Origin: Cercis canadensis
Taxonomy: Eukaryota > Streptophyta > Magnoliopsida > Fabales > Fabaceae
Direction of reading: 5' to 3'
Length of the DNA: 64,000 bases
Assembly (NCBI GenBank): GCA_003255065.1
Contig: QAOA01002120.1
Location: 346,997 to 410,996, forward strand
Shown here: positions 48,201 through 61,874 of the stretch, piece by piece
How positions within the stretch are numbered: the first letter of the stretch is position 1
Layout of the letters: the number at the start of each line of letters is the position of its first letter
Notes under the pieces: generated by a model
Told to the model about the DNA's origin: nothing
The model's database searches: none
The model's input: only the letters and a program-made list of their open reading frames with translations
Translations under genes and position numbers: made by a program

Positions 48201-51200
48201 TCCCACAACCTTGGGCATGGATCAACAAGAAATTAGTAAAATGCCATACATGGTAATGAATTAGCCATGGGACAGTGTAAGAAGAGATTCATCACTTTCT
48301 TGATGTCCTATTCAAACTTAGACTGCAAGTCAGCAACTTAACAACAACTGTTTCTTGTTCTCAAATTTTTTTTTCTTTAAGATTCAGATACCGAGGTGCT
48401 TTAGGACAAGAAGATAAACTCTTTTGGGGACTCTGGCTTTTCATATATTCTATTCCAATCAAAGTGTGATCTGCTTGTGTTGCATGACTGCCTATGGAAA
48501 CTTCAAACAGTGAAATGAAAGATGTAAAAATTAGTCAAGAAGGAATTGATTGATTCAACCACATTTTGTAGGGCTCTAACCAACATAATATTTGACCATA
48601 GCTGCTTTGTTTGTGCCAACAAAAGTCATTTCAAAGGGTTGTAAGAAGAATCCCTGAAAGGCGCATTTGTGTCATTACCCACTTTTGTAGTATTAAACTG
48701 CACCAAAATATCTAAGATGCACCTAGTTTGATTCTGCTCACCCACTGCATCCTTTTTCCTCTTAGGTGTACTTTTTCATCTTAGTTTAGGCGTAAAACTT
48801 ATTCTCCATGGTCTACTTTTTACTCTCCTTTCTTTATAAAAATTTCTTCTTTCTTCCTACTATATATTCTTTTCTGAATACCAAAATCAATATATGTTAA
48901 CGAAATGATGTCCGCTAGCCCTCCACCTGGCAACATTGCAATGTCTTCAAAAATTTTACCTTCTGATATTTTGCAGATATATTGTCAAAGATGTCCTTGG
49001 CCATGGGACATTTGGACAAGTGGCCAAATGTTGGGTTTCAGATACTACCAGTTTTGTTGCTGTGAAGATCATTAAAAATCAACCTGCATACTATCAACAG
49101 GCACTGGTTGAAGTATCTATTTTGACAACGGTATTCTTTTTTATTTGTTGGAAAGCTAATAATTTCCTTGATTATGCAACACTGAGAACTTTTTGGCCAA
49201 AACATTGAAAAGTTACTAATACTCTTTTCTCCCTGCAGTTAAATAAGAAGTATGATCCTGAGGATAAGTATCACATTGTTCGTATATATGATTATTTTGT
49301 ATATCAACGACATTTGTGCATATGCTTTGAACTACTGGATACAAACTTGTAAGTTATGGAGTTTTTTTTTTCCTTTTAGCATTTGTGCTGCCATCATCAT
49401 GGAAGATGCATTTTCTGGCTTGATTGAGTTCACTTGAACTAGTAATATGGCATGATATTTCAATATTATTATCCTACATTTGTTTTCAGTGCTGACATTT
49501 CATATTTATGCAGGTATGAGCTAATCAAAATGAATCATTTTAGAGGATTATCTCTGAGTATTGTCCAGTTGTTCTCTAAGCAGGTATGTCAATTCTTCCT
49601 TGGAGCTTTTGCTTGGTCCTTTATTTGTTTTGATATCTTACTGTGATATATGTACTTAAATTTTACATGTTTTAAGATTTTACGTGGATTGGCTCTTTTA
49701 AAAGATGCTGGCATTATTCATTGTGATCTGAAGCCAGAAAACATTCTTTTATGTACAAGGTTTGTTTCTTACATTAAAGTGTTTGTAGAGGACAGTATCC
49801 TGCAACTTTTTCATGTCAGAATATAATGTCATTATGTCTCGTATGTACCAGTGTGAAACCAGCAGAAGTCAAGATTATCGACTTTGGATCGGCATGCATG
49901 GAAGACCGCACTGTTTACTCCTACATTCAGGTTCACATTTACTGTTGGATGTATGCTTTTAAGACACTCTCTATTGTACTTATATGGGGTGTAATAATCA
50001 CAATTTTCCCCCTTTTTTATGCAGAGTCGATACTATAGGTCTCCTGAGGTTCTTCTTGGATATCAGTATCCTAGCAAATCAAATCAGTAGTTGAAAACTT
50101 TTCATTTTCCTTTTCAGAAGGGGGTCCTCATTTTGTTTTATTTTATCTTGCTTTGCCTTTTCTTCTCTGACCATCTTGCTGTACTGCAAGCTAGATGGGA
50201 TTTGCTGAATGATCTCTCTTACTTTTAACTGATGTTAGGGTTTATGCTTTAGCCCTTGGAACTGTAGTTTGATTTGAGTTGTTTATATCTAGCTCAAGCA
50301 GAATTTGGTGTTGGATTAAGAGGCAATTGAATTTTAAGAGAAAACTTATATAAACCACAATTGAAGCTTCTAAGTTAACTTATTTCATGGTATTTTAGAT
50401 TTGTGACTTAATTGAGACCCATGATTAGAAGGTATATTGATTTCAAATCTACTGCAACATTGGTCCATAGGTATCACCTTGAGCCACTGCTTTGTTTCTT
50501 TCTTTCTTTATTGTTCTTTTTCATGGCAGTGGGAGCAGGGGCAAGGGTGCCTTAGCAGGAAGAGTTTGGAAGTGATTGATTTATAGAAAGGTCGTGCTTT
50601 CTTCATTACCCTGTTATACTACATTGGTAGTAGAAACTTAATAGGCATCTTAACATGGAATGTATGAGACTCCTGTATCTTGCATGTACAGGAATTCAAG
50701 ATCCCATGTTTTTATGATTTTTTTGGAAATTATTCAAACATGCATGCGATACCAAGAATATGGAGATGTTGAATTCCCAAGTATCCTACATTCCCATGTT
50801 TAATTGTTATGTATCTTCGTCTCTATGTACCTTCTATAGAAGATATGTTCTCCAGTGGAATTGATTGGAAGATTCTAATTTGCCCCTTTGTATGATAGGT
50901 TAGAGAGTTAATTGTAATTTCAGTTCTTTTACTCCATTTTTGAATTGTTTTCTTGGACTTCTCGTTGGTCCTTAACCCTTTTAAGATACACAACAGCTAT
51001 CGATATGTGGTCCTTTGGGTGCATAGTGGCTGAATTGTTTCTTGGTTTACCATTATTTCCTGGGGCTTCAGAATTTGATCTTTTGAGGCGGATGATTGAA
51101 ATACTTGGGTATGTGTCTTTCTCTTAAGGAAAAGATATATTTCAAATGTGTGGCATGCACTCTTAGATGTCTTCACTTGACTATCTTCAACCTTTTGTTA

Positions 51201-54200
51201 TCATGGAGTATGGTTATTGCTGACTTTTTCAAGGAAAAATCATAAATTTGGTCTGAAACTCTAAATTGATCAATTTCATTTCATAAGTTTCAATTTTTAT
51301 TCAGTTTTTCATCAATATGTTCTCTGACAACAACAATTATTTTGATATTTTCACAAAATCTGCTGATTAATTCCAGTTATGTAATGTTTTCATCAACACA
51401 GGAGTCCTTTATTAAGTTGAATAATAGAGCTGACATTGATCAACAAAGCTCTTTCCTAGGTGAATGTGAAGTTATTTTTGGGTACAAAATAGTGGAGATG
51501 AGGCAGCCAATTTAGGGCACACTTTCACAAAGTACCTTTCTGAACCAATGGGTTAAATCATAGTTACTATGGGAATTAAATAACCATTTTGTAAATTTAG
51601 GGATGAAATTGACAAGAGGATCAAAGCTAGTGTATCAAATTTGCAAGAAGTACTTCTACTCTCTTTGGATGAAATTTTTTTATTTCCAAAACAAAGGAAT
51701 ATGATGCAGAGATAAGTTATCATCCTAATGTCTTGTAGTTAACTTGCAGAAAAGTAAATGGAAGAAAGAGACGGGAGACTGCAAAGAAATTTTTGCAGAG
51801 TATACGCACCATATTTATATAAACCTTGCATGTACACAAACTTAAGACTACTATTATTTAATGTATTTTTTAATACACTCCATATTATACTTTCTATTGC
51901 TAAATACACTTCTTAATACTTTCATAATGCTCTCCATAGAATTCCCCTTCAAACTAGAGAATATATGTCATTTATTCCCAGCTTGACACAAACAGACTTA
52001 ACTCACTGCCCAATTATTTGCTGAACAAATAAAAGGAGTTGGTCAATGTACTTCATATTAGTATATGAGTAGTATTAGTTATTGTGGAAGTTCCTATTTA
52101 ACAATTTTTCGCTAACTTCTATGTGCCGTGTCCAATCATGGAAACATTAACTTTGAGGTTATATGGACTTCTGTTTTGTCAGTCACATTTTTTCCACTGC
52201 CTTGTATCTATGCATCCATGATTTTGGTGAAATAAATCCTGATCAGGCGCACCTCTAGAATACTCAAGATTGTACAATTGCATTCTAATGGTTGGTTTCA
52301 AGAGTTGATAAAAACTTTGAAAACTATTTGGAAAGGGAAGATGTGCGTTGTGACTTGTAAGATAATTTAGTTTATTAACTAGGCTCTCATATTGGCTAGG
52401 ATCTGGTGGTGCTTCTCTCTGTTTTCAGTTAATACTATCTTGTTTAGCAAATGAAAAAAGAAAAAAAACAATAAATATTATCTTAGAATACATAGGAGTT
52501 AGATATTCCAGTTTCATCCAACAAATCAAGGACATGCTTCTGTTGTTGGGGGAAAAAAATGAAGAAAACATTCACTGGAATACTTGGCTTTCTCAATTGC
52601 TGACAAATATTTTCGCTGATGTATCCCCTTACAATTAGTATAGTTCTTCCTGCAACTGTATGGGATAGGAAATAGAATGGTCACTACTCATTTAATCTTT
52701 CAAAATATGCTTCAGGAGACTTTGGGGCAATACAGCAGGTTATCTGTGAAATATATCGGTGTTGCCCTCTTTCTCCCATTGACCTTCCCACATCTCCCTC
52801 TTGAGAACCTTCTTGTCTTTCCCTTCAAACAGAATTGAAGGGTAGTTGTTAGATTTTCAATTTGAATATGACTTCTTTTCTTGGTTTTCTTCAACCGCTT
52901 ACTAATTTCTTCTATTCTTAACTATTAGTCTATGTGCACCAACTTCCTTGGGACAGTTTAAAAGATAATTGTGAGAAGTTTTTCCTGAAAAAAAGTGAAG
53001 AAACTAGGTTGTGAGTAGTTTAAGAATTTAATTAGTAATGATTTTGAATCGCTTTTCCTTTTGTTGTGGAAATGTTTTAGAGGACAGCCACCTGATTATG
53101 TTCTGAGGGATGCCAAAAACACAAGCAAATTCTTTAAGTGCATTGGGAGTGTCCAGAACATTGAGAGCAGTGAAGTTTCCACAAATGGAAGAAGTGCTTA
53201 TCAAGCATTGACAGAGGAAGAATATGAATCTGTAAGTTTTATATGTTATAATTTTTTTTCAGTAAGATATCTATCCAATACAAACCTTGTGGCATTTCTT
53301 CTCAGAATATGGTGGTCAAATCCATCTATTCTTTTTGTTTCTTTATGATATATGCTTTCTTTGATTGACATATTTCTGGTTTCTCTGCAGAGAGAGTTGA
53401 AAAAGCCATCAATTGGGAAAGAGTATTTTAATCATATGAATCTTGAAGCAATTGTTACAAACTATCCCTACCGGAAAAACTTGCCTAAGGAAGACATTGT
53501 CAAAGGTTAGCTTTCATATTTTTATATCGAAGCATTATTGCAGTGTGCTAATTATGCTATTTTTAGTGTATTTAGCTAGAGACAAATGCTTGTGTTATTA
53601 AGGACACTGTTTCTCCTTAGGCTTGTTATGGGATTGGATTTTTTTCTAGACTCTCTTTGGTTCCCATTCCATGACCTTTAAGGGAATCTCCCTAACAGAT
53701 ATGCAAAGGGATTGGAGGGCATATATCATTTTGAAGATCTATATTCTTGCTGTTTTGTTTTCTGTTTTTCTATTTTTTATTTTTTGCCCTTGTAAAGGAG
53801 GATTTCGTATCCTCTTCCTTTTTTGTTACTATTTCTCCTCTCTCTTCAATAAAATTCATTCATTATCTAAAAAAAGAAATCATTCAAAGCAGGAATGCTG
53901 AAAATTCTACTCAACATAATATTCCTATGTTCTGCGTGTGTGTGTGTCTGTTTTATATCATTGAAATTGAAGCGTCTAATGGATGCTGTATGAACTGACT
54001 TTACAACAGAAAGTCAAATACGATTAGCTCTTATTGATTTTTTGAGAGGACTTGTGGAATTTGATCCTGCAAAACGCTGGTCACCCTTCCAGGTAATTGG
54101 CTTTGCCCTATTGTCAGCATTGTCACATCCTTCCAAACTTGTTTTCAGCTTGTGTTGATGCAAATCTTAAGCTGTAGGTAGTTAGAATTGTAAATTTGTG

Positions 54201-56394
54201 CGCCTGCAGGCTTCAAAACACCCTTTTGTAACAGGGGAACCTTTTATGCACCCTTACAAGCCTCCCCTTGAGACCCCTCGTGTGGTAAGTAATTGTCATT
54301 TTAAATTGCCTACATGTTCACATTTAGCTTATATTTTCTATTCAATACTGAAGTAGTCCCTTAATTGTTGCTATGAATGCTTCACTGCTCATGTAAAAAT
54401 AATATTTTGGTGTTCTAGTGTCAAGACATTTAATGAATTAGCTAAAGATGTAGCTCCTTGTAGTGATAAACGCACAATGAAATAAGGTTTGTATCTCATG
54501 AGGATCACATCTTGATGGATAATTGTAATTGTGCTCTCATCTCTATTGATTTGCGTAAAAAAATGTATGAGGATGACCCTGGATCTCTAGGTTGATGTTT
54601 ACATAAAAAATAATTATCAATAATTTCTGTTCCAAAGGAAAGAGAATATTGAGATTTGGTTGGCACAAGGATTATTGCAAGTAACTTTATAAGTTGACTT
54701 TGCATCTTGAGAAAACATTAGAGTACTGAGTACATGACTTGGGCATAGCTTATCAACACTACAAAGAAGGATTTCTGCCTTTCCCTATTATACTGTGCTT
54801 TTGGTTTTGCCCCCTATTTTATTGTAAGAATTATGCTTACTGCTGCCCTACAAAGTCCATTCATTTAGAATGGTTCTCTTGGTGCCATTTATAATCATTC
54901 AGTTAGTCTAGTTTATTTACAATTTGCTTTAATGTTATTGCAGTTAGTTACTCAATAGGTTACTGGTTTTGAATCTCTTCTTGAGATGATATCTATATAA
55001 CTTCTCTGTGAATTTTTAGCCGGTTGTTCAAAATATCAAGGTGGACCATCACCCAGGTGGAGGGCACTGGTTTGCTGCTGGTTTGTCACCAAATGTGAGT
55101 CTGCTCCTCCTGTAAATATTAGTTCCTTTTAACTTAAGTATAGGGAGTTTGAGTGCATCCCTGGTAATTGATTTTTTTGACTCAAATAACAAGAAAATAT
55201 ATTAGAAAGACACCAAAGAGATTTAAGTTTTGTGGATAAGATTAGTATGAATCCTGTGGCCACCTATTGGCTACAAGGAGGAAGAAATAATTAAAGAAAA
55301 ATTCACAGATAATTCATGTGATCTAAACTCTAAAAAAGGTCCAGCAGCTAGGATGAGCTAACCTCTTGATTCCTAGCTACGAGGATTTCTGGTTTTCTAA
55401 AATACAGGTTTTATACTCGACGTGTGAGGTCATATCTTATAAAAGTGGAAGAGCCTTGTATATGCTTAGCCTTGCATGTTATTATTATCATCACAGAATT
55501 GCAAGACATGAACTCCTTTGACATAACCCAAATAATGATGTCCAATTCTTGGTAAATTTTGTTTGTTTCTTGCAGGTGCCTGGCAAAAACAGAGCTTCCC
55601 GATATAACAGTCCACACTTTCAGTTGGTGCAATATCCCCCTGCTAATAGTTATGGTAGTGTTGGAAGCCATGGTAGCTATAATGATAATATTGGCCTTGG
55701 CAGCAGCTATGGAAGTTATGGAGATAGCAGTAACATGTTTGCTTATTATTCACCTGTCGGTCCCTCTGGTATGCATATGCATGGTCAGAGCAGTACATCA
55801 ATCCTTGGAAATAGTCCTGATGCACGGAGGAGAGTTATTCAATACCAGCCGGGTAATGGGCTGGGTGTTAGTCCATCAGCTGCAAATTTTGCCCCCTTGC
55901 ACCTTGGTGCCAGTCCCTCACAATTTACTCCTCCAAGTTCCTATACTCAAGTTTCAGCCGGATCTCCAGGACACTATGGACCTACTTCTCCTGCAAGAGG
56001 CACGTCTCATGGGTCACCTTTGGGGAAGACGGCTGCAGTTAGCCAATTTAATAGAAGAAAAAATTGGGGATATTCTGGAAGTCCTCAAACTCAAGAAACA
56101 ACACTTTCTTCACATTGGCAAGGTCAATGTCCTGACAGCTCCAGCCTCGCTGAGGGAACATCCCAAGTTCTTAGCAGTTCTCCATCTTATCTGCAGTCAA
56201 ATACTAATGCTGCAAGCTGGAAGCAGCGAGGAGGGGGAGGGATATCTGCAGGATACACTGCTAATCAGAACATGACAAGCTTGTTTATGCCTAGTTCTAA
56301 CATGAACTTGCAACCAACGGACTTGGCGCATGACAGTTTGGAGACGGGTATATCATTGCCTGATCCTGGAGATTGGGATCCTAATTATAGGTAA
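42102..56394 (+). CDS. YAK1: YAK1, DYRK-family dual-specificity protein kinase
   Basis: Ser/Thr/Tyr kinase of the DYRK/YAK1 group, a growth regulator acting downstream of TOR in plants. Exons: 42102-42305, 46585-46784, 48977-49130, 49239-49348, 49514-49583, 49677-49759, 49852-49930, 50025-50065, 50986-51108, 53081-53231, 53391-53505, 54010-54092, 54210-54284, 55020-55094 and 55576-56390, all in frame (about 792 codons). Kinase motifs: GHGTFGQV loop, VAVKII lysine, [18 protein letters not shown], and the DYRK activation loop [14 protein letters not shown], then [12 protein letters not shown]. The N-terminus has a Ser run coded by TCT/TCA repeats; the C-terminal tail is rich in Gly, Ser, Tyr and Gln. 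A stop (TAA) lies at 56392, but the text ends ..DPNY-AG|GTAAAC, a plausible donor. Plant YAK1 is near 950 residues, so a last exon probably lies beyond 64000. Confidence 0.95.
44470..45350 (-). pseudogene. L1 LINE ORF2 remnant in YAK1 intron 1
   Basis: The minus strand gives [20 protein letters not shown] (near 45160-45230), then [16 protein letters not shown] (near 44970-45020), then a decayed stretch near 44660-44800 ending in a [17 protein letters not shown] block. These match, in order, the C-terminal region of plant L1 ORF2 proteins after the reverse transcriptase. Frames are broken and no reverse transcriptase catalytic motif remains. Its 3' tail runs leftward to about 44470. It is antisense to YAK1. 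Confidence 0.65.
46145..46505 (+). repeat. Imperfect tandem duplication in YAK1 intron 1
   Basis: Blocks at 46145-46277 and 46338-46505 share GGGAACTCTCAAACAGAAA, CAGTTGGGCA, TATTGCTGTTT, CATATAACT.TCTAGCATCA and the order between them. The second copy has extra sequence, so the duplication is old. It ends 80 bp before YAK1 exon 2. Confidence 0.8.
47830..48005 (+). mobile_element. LINE-like 3' tail and N-containing T run
   Basis: A T run with N at 47871, then TTGTATTTTATCCGAGGGTG, TTGCCCTCCTGG, a CT-rich part and a terminal A run. The layout resembles the other L1 3' tails here, but no ORF2 residue is left. It lies in YAK1 intron 2. Confidence 0.4.
53661..53878 (+). mobile_element. 5'-truncated L1 LINE in YAK1 intron 11
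   Basis: Reads [17 protein letters not shown], the end of an L1 ORF2, then a T-rich 3' UTR with GGAGGATTTCGTATCCTCTT and an AATAAAATTC signal, ending in an A-rich tail at about 53878. It sits between YAK1 exons 53391-53505 and 54010-54092, in the sense orientation, so its polyadenylation signal could in principle act on the YAK1 transcript. Confidence 0.7.
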
Positions 56395-57439
56395 ACAGTT
56401 AGCTCTCAACAGCTTAATTTTATTTCATTTCATTTCATTTGATATAAGATTGTCATCATAATTTTTTTTTGGCTTCATGCAAGATTAATTTTTATATGAA
56501 TGGGTCTCAATTTTTCTTACCGAAGATGATTATGCATGTTTATGAAATATGAGGCATCTATTCTGATGTTGGTGGTACAATATGTTATACAATTCTTGAC
56601 TCTTATAATTGCCCATTTTTTAAGAGTATGTTTGAACCTCTAATTGAAATTGAATTTATTTCAAGGTCATATGTGAGACTTGTTCCCTAAATACAATAGG
56701 TTAGATTTTCTAGTCACCAAATATATTTTGTTATTGAAGTTTTTTGTCTTGTGATTACCTGGATGTGGAAACACATACCGTTTCCATATTCTTATTACAA
56801 TCTTCTTATATTGGTCTGGCTTCCTCTTGTGCAATGGTTCTATCAAGAGTTATCAAGATCACCCTTGGTCCCATGTTTAATACATTCAGCATTGAGTTAA
56901 AGAGGCTTTGTGTCATGCTATGATAGCCAAGTTTCCTAGAGTTCAATCCCCGCTGCCTTAGTCTTATGATTAAGAATTTCAGAGTGAAGTAATATTGGTT
57001 TCAAAAAAAGATAGTTATCGCCTATACTTTGTCCACATTTCAAGCTCAGTTGTGTTTCTTAAGAGGGGGTATGCTGTGTTATAAAATATACCATTTCTGG
57101 ACCATTACTGATGCAGTAGAAAAAGGGAAGAGCAGCTAATTGGGACAGAATTAGGGTAAGAAATAGTAGAGATTGAGGCTGGAACAGAGAATTAGGGTTC
57201 TAAGGATTTGAAAAGATTATATTCATTTATAGGAAAAACATGCTATTAGGAGTTTAATTCTTTAAAATAAATGCTCTAAAACTTCATAAAATAACCAAAT
57301 CAAATTCCTAAGAATATTCCCTTCGAAAATTACTGAAATAATATGAAAACTACAAAGATAACCCCAAAACCTACAATTACAGTCAGGCCCAAAATAATAA
57401 TTTAACCGAAATTCTAATCCAAACTTGAGCTTTCTTGAT
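56395..57439. other. Probable YAK1 last intron, proximal part
   Basis: AT-rich sequence after exon 15. No exon resembling the missing YAK1 C-terminus is seen. If exon 15 is terminal, this is 3' UTR and intergenic. Confidence 0.5.
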
Positions 57440-57642
57440 TGTGAGATTGACTGAAAGTGTGTGAGAGTAGGATCTCACTTCTCTTATTTATATATGCTGT
57501 ACAATAAATAACAGCATGGGAAATAATTACATAGGGAACATAATTTACATAGGAACTATAATCACATAGCAACTATAACTATGTGGGAAACAATAGAATG
57601 GGAAATAGCTACATGGGAAATATTAGCTAATTAATTCTAACA
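57440..57642 (-). repeat. Copia 3' LTR
   Basis: 203 bp with TG..CA ends. It holds a tandem-like ACTATAATCACATAGCA insertion of 17 bp relative to the 5' LTR. TATTTATATATGCTG may be the promoter TATA region on the other strand of reading. Confidence 0.95.
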
Positions 57643-57658
57643 CTCCCCCTCAAACTGG
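57643..57658 (-). other. Copia polypurine tract
   Basis: The minus strand reads TTTGAGGGGGAG just before the 3' LTR, the expected plus-strand priming site. Confidence 0.85.
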
Positions 57659-57742
57659 CGCATACATAATATATGTGCCCAACTTGTCACAAATATAGCT
57701 AATCCAAGGATCTTTGAGAGACTTCGTAAGTATATCAGCTAA

Positions 57743-60700
57743 CTAATCATTTGACTTAACAAAACCAGTAGTGATATCACCTGATAGTATCTTCTCTCTT
57801 ACGAAATGACAATCAATTTCTATATGTTTGGTCCTTTCATAGAATACCGGATTAGAATCAATGTGAAAAGCTGCTTGGTTGTCACATATCAGCTGCATTT
57901 GGTCAACCTTCATTAATCTTAACTCCTGTAATAATTTTTCATCCAAATGAGCTCACATGTTGTTTTAGCCATAGCTCGATACTCTGCCTCAGCACTAGAT
58001 CGAGCAACAACTGGTTGCTTCTTACTTTTCTATGACACTAGGTTCCATCCAATAAGAACACAATACCCAGTAGTTGATTGTCTATCTATTGGACATCCTG
58101 CCTAGTCTGCATCAGAATAGCCAACTACCTGGGTGTGTCTTTTGTTTTCATACAAAAGCCCTTTTCCAAGTGTCTGTTTGATGTATCTTAAAATCCGAAT
58201 CACAACATCCCAATGACTATCACATGGAGAGCTCAAGAACTGACTAACTACACTCATTGCAAAAGCAATATCAGGTCGTGTCACCGTAAGATAGTTGAGT
58301 TTTCCAACAAGTCTTCGATATCTGCTTGGATTGGCTAAAGGCTCCCCTTGATTAGGTAGAAGCTTGACATTCGGGTCCATCGGAGTGTCAACAGGTTTAC
58401 AATTTAACATGCATGTTTCCTTCAAAATGTCTAAGGCATACACCCGTTGAGAGATGACAACCCCTTTATGTGATTGAGCAACTTCTATTCCAAGGAAATA
58501 TTTAAGTTTACCCAAATCCTTTGTCTAAAAATGCTGAAATAGATGTTGCTTAAGCCTCTATATGCCATCTTGGTCATTTCCTGTAATGACGATATCATCC
58601 ATATAGACAATAAGATAAATGCATTGGTGAGGAGATGAATGATGATGGAAGACTGTATGATTAGCTTGACTCCGAATCATCCCAAAAGCTTGAACAACTA
58701 CACTAAATCTCCCAAACCAAGCACATGGAGATTGTTTAAGGCCATAGAGAGATCGATGTAGGTGAAAAACCAACCCGGACTCCCCCTGAGCAACAAACCT
58801 AGGTGGTTGCTCCATATAGACTTCTTCCTGTAAGTTGCCATGGAGAAAGACATTTTTTATGTCCAGCTGATATAAAGGCCAGTGATGAATGGCAGCCACA
58901 GCAAGGAACAAGCGAACAAAAGCCATCTTGGCTACAGGAGAGAAAATGTCACTGTAGTCAAGACCATAAATCTAGGTGTAACCCTTGGCAACAAGTCGAG
59001 CCTTGAGAAGATCAATTTGGCCATCAAGGCTGACCTTGACAGTGTAAACCCATCGGCAGCCAACCGTTGTCTTGCCAGGAGGAAGAGAAACTAAGTCTCA
59101 AGTACCATTAGAATCCAAAGCAGCAACATCCAGCATAGCCTAACGCCATCCTGGGTGAGAGAGAGCTTCACCTGTAGTTTTAGGAGTAGTGACAGAGGAC
59201 AAAAACAAAACAAAAGCAGAATATTGTGGAGATAAACGATGATAACTGACAAAATTATAAATAGGGTAGGGATTGCGAGTGGAACGGATACCTTTACGCT
59301 CAGCAATAGGACGATCCAAGTCAGAAACTGGAGCAGTAGAGACAACTGGAGTAGAAGATGAGTCTGGTGGGTTTGCAACAGGGTTATTAATTGAGGTAGT
59401 AGCAGCTGATTCAGGAGTGGTTGTGTCAGTTTCAGGGATAGGAGCAACCTTAAGAACAGAATTGACAGTTGGGATTGGACGAGCTCGACAATGATAAGTG
59501 AGGGTAGGAGGTGCTGGAGTCGTCCCAATCTCAGGCGTAGGAGGTGCCAAGTCAAGGGAAGTTTCAGCTTGGGTTAATGGGCTAGCAAAAGAAAGAGGTA
59601 GGACATTACCAATATTAGGCTGTTCCTTAGAGGAGAAAAAGGAAGTCATCTCAAAGAAGGTGACATGAGGAGAAGTGATGTAATGGTGAAGGTCAGGAGA
59701 AAAACATCGATAACCTTTTTGCAAGCGGGAATAACCCAGAAAGACACACTTGAGAGATTTAGCTTGTAGTTTATCTTCTCCTGGATTGAGATTATGGACA
59801 AAGCATGTGCAACCAAAGGCACAAAGAGGAACAGAGTAAAGTGGTTGATTAGGAAACAATATGGAATGTGGTACCTGATTGTGCAAGACTGAGGATGGCA
59901 TCCAATTGATCAAATAACAAGAAGTAAGGACAACATCGCCCCAAAAATGAAATGGGACATTGTGATGAAGAAGAAGAGTGCGAGCTATCTCAATCAAGTG
60001 TCTATTTTTCCGCTTAGCCACTCCATTTTGTTGAGGGGTATGAGCACAAGATGACTGATGAAGAATACCTTGGGAAATCATAAAAGATTGGAAGGAAGTA
60101 GAAAAATATTCCTGTGCATTGTCACTCCGTAAAGTGTGGATGGTGACACCAAATTGGGTTTTAACCTCCGAACAAAAAGTTTGAAAAATAGAAAATAATT
60201 CTGAACGATGTTTCGTTAGGAATAGCCAAGTACATCGAGAGAAATCATCAATAAAAGTGACAAAGTAACAGTAACCCAAGGTTGAACTTATTCGACTAGG
60301 ACCCCAGACATCAGAATATACCAATTCAAAAGCAAATTTTGCTTGTTTACTAATACAATTGGGAAATGAACTATGTACATGTTTTCCTAACTAACATGAC
60401 TCACATTCTAAATTAGAAACACGGGAAAGAGTAGGTACCATCTTCTGTAGTTTCTGTAGGGTAGGATATCTTAAACGATGATGAAGTTCAGGTGATTCAA
60501 CTACAAAACAGGCAACAGGAGATTGTGGTGGAAGGAGATAGTATAGCCCACGGGATTCATGTCCTACTCCAATCATCCGTCTAGTGCTCCGATCCTGCAC
60601 AAGAACCGAGTTGGCAACAAAGGTGAAGGAATAAGGCAGGGTTTGGGTTAATTTGCTAACATAGATCAGATTGAAAGTGCAGCCAGGTACAAATAGAACA

Positions 60701-61874
60701 AAATTCAAGGACAAAGTAGGAAGAGGCTTTACTTGTCCAATGCCTTTGACTTTAGTATTTGAACCATTAGCTAGGGTAACAGAAGATAAAGAATCAGAAT
60801 AAGTAAGGGTAGAAAATAAATCTTTGTTACCAAACATATGATCAGAAGCACCAGAATTAATAACCCAAGGTCCAAGGGAGGATGACTGAGAGAGGCAAGC
60901 AATAGGATTATCAGTTTGAGCAATGGAGGAAGTGGAGAAGCTTGATTGTTGAGTCTCTCGAAATTTTAAGAACTCATTGTATTCAGCAGCAGATACAAAC
61001 ATGTTGCCAGAAGATCCAAGTTGACCAAATTGAGCAATGTTAGCAAACTTGGTTTTATCTCTAAGAATAAAGCAGTGATCCACAGTATGGCCCGGCTTAT
61101 GGCAGTAAGTGCAATAGGGACGTTCCCGATGGCGGGAACGTTGGTCATGACGACCCCCACCATGACTTCTTCGATGGTCAGATCTATTGTTTGCTTGGGA
61201 AGCCAAGATGGCAGAATCTATAGTAGGAGTAATCTCAGAAACACTTGTTGGAGCTGAAACACGAATCAACTGTTCAAACATAGAGTCCATGCTAGGAATG
61301 ATAGGGCTTGCCAGTATTTGATTACGAACTAAGTCCAATTCGGGAGGTAGTCCAGTAAGAGCAAGCACCATAAAGAATTTTCCACATTGCTCCTCTTGTT
61401 TGGCAATATCAACAGAGAAGAGCATCAACTTCTTGAATTCTTGCATAAGTGTCCCAATCTATCCCAAATATGTCTGCATGTCCAGATCTTGTTTCTTGAT
61501 GGTCTTCATTCTGGAAACAATGGTATAAAGGCGGTTGATATCATTGGAGTACAGCTTCTTAGATTTGTTCCAAACTTCATAACATGTACAATATGGCCGG
61601 GATTGATCAATGATGGAACGATCGATGCTTTGCCATAGGACATTGCAGAGGTAGGCATCAATCTGCTTCCACCTTGGCTGATCTTTTTCAGGAATATCCT
61701 GTGCTTGTGTCATCATGTGGTCGTCATAGCCCTGTCCTTGAAACCACAATTCCACAGAAGCTGACCAGGACAGATAGTTGGCTGAACCAGTCAGTTTCTC
61801 AGGGGAAATGACAGGGGTGGAGGAGAACTAAGAATTGATTGCCGTTCAGAAGACCCAATGCTTGAAGTAGCCAT
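57743..61874 (-). pseudogene. Copia gag-pol polyprotein, multiply broken
   Basis: The start is at 61874 (MATSSIGS). A frameshift follows within the first 40 codons; gag continues at 61459-61755 and 60391-61446 with a CCHC zinc knuckle (CTYCHKPGHTVDHC). The protease site reads NSGAS where Copia has DSGAS, so the catalytic Asp is lost. Integrase is at 59140-60324; its third catalytic residue, normally Glu in the GVAERKN block, is Lys. Reverse transcriptase (58558-58926, 58102-58515) has a YMDD box, and an RNase H piece lies at 57743-57946. Stops separate these blocks. No functional protein is expected from this copy. Confidence 0.92.

Noticed and set aside
55559..56275. 238-residue plus-strand frame in YAK1 exon 15
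   Set aside because: It is a shadow of the true exon frame, which gives the known YAK1 tail.
59091..59555. Leu-rich minus-strand frame inside the Copia element
   Set aside because: It is an alternative frame of the Pro/Thr-rich linker after integrase, with no domain of its own.
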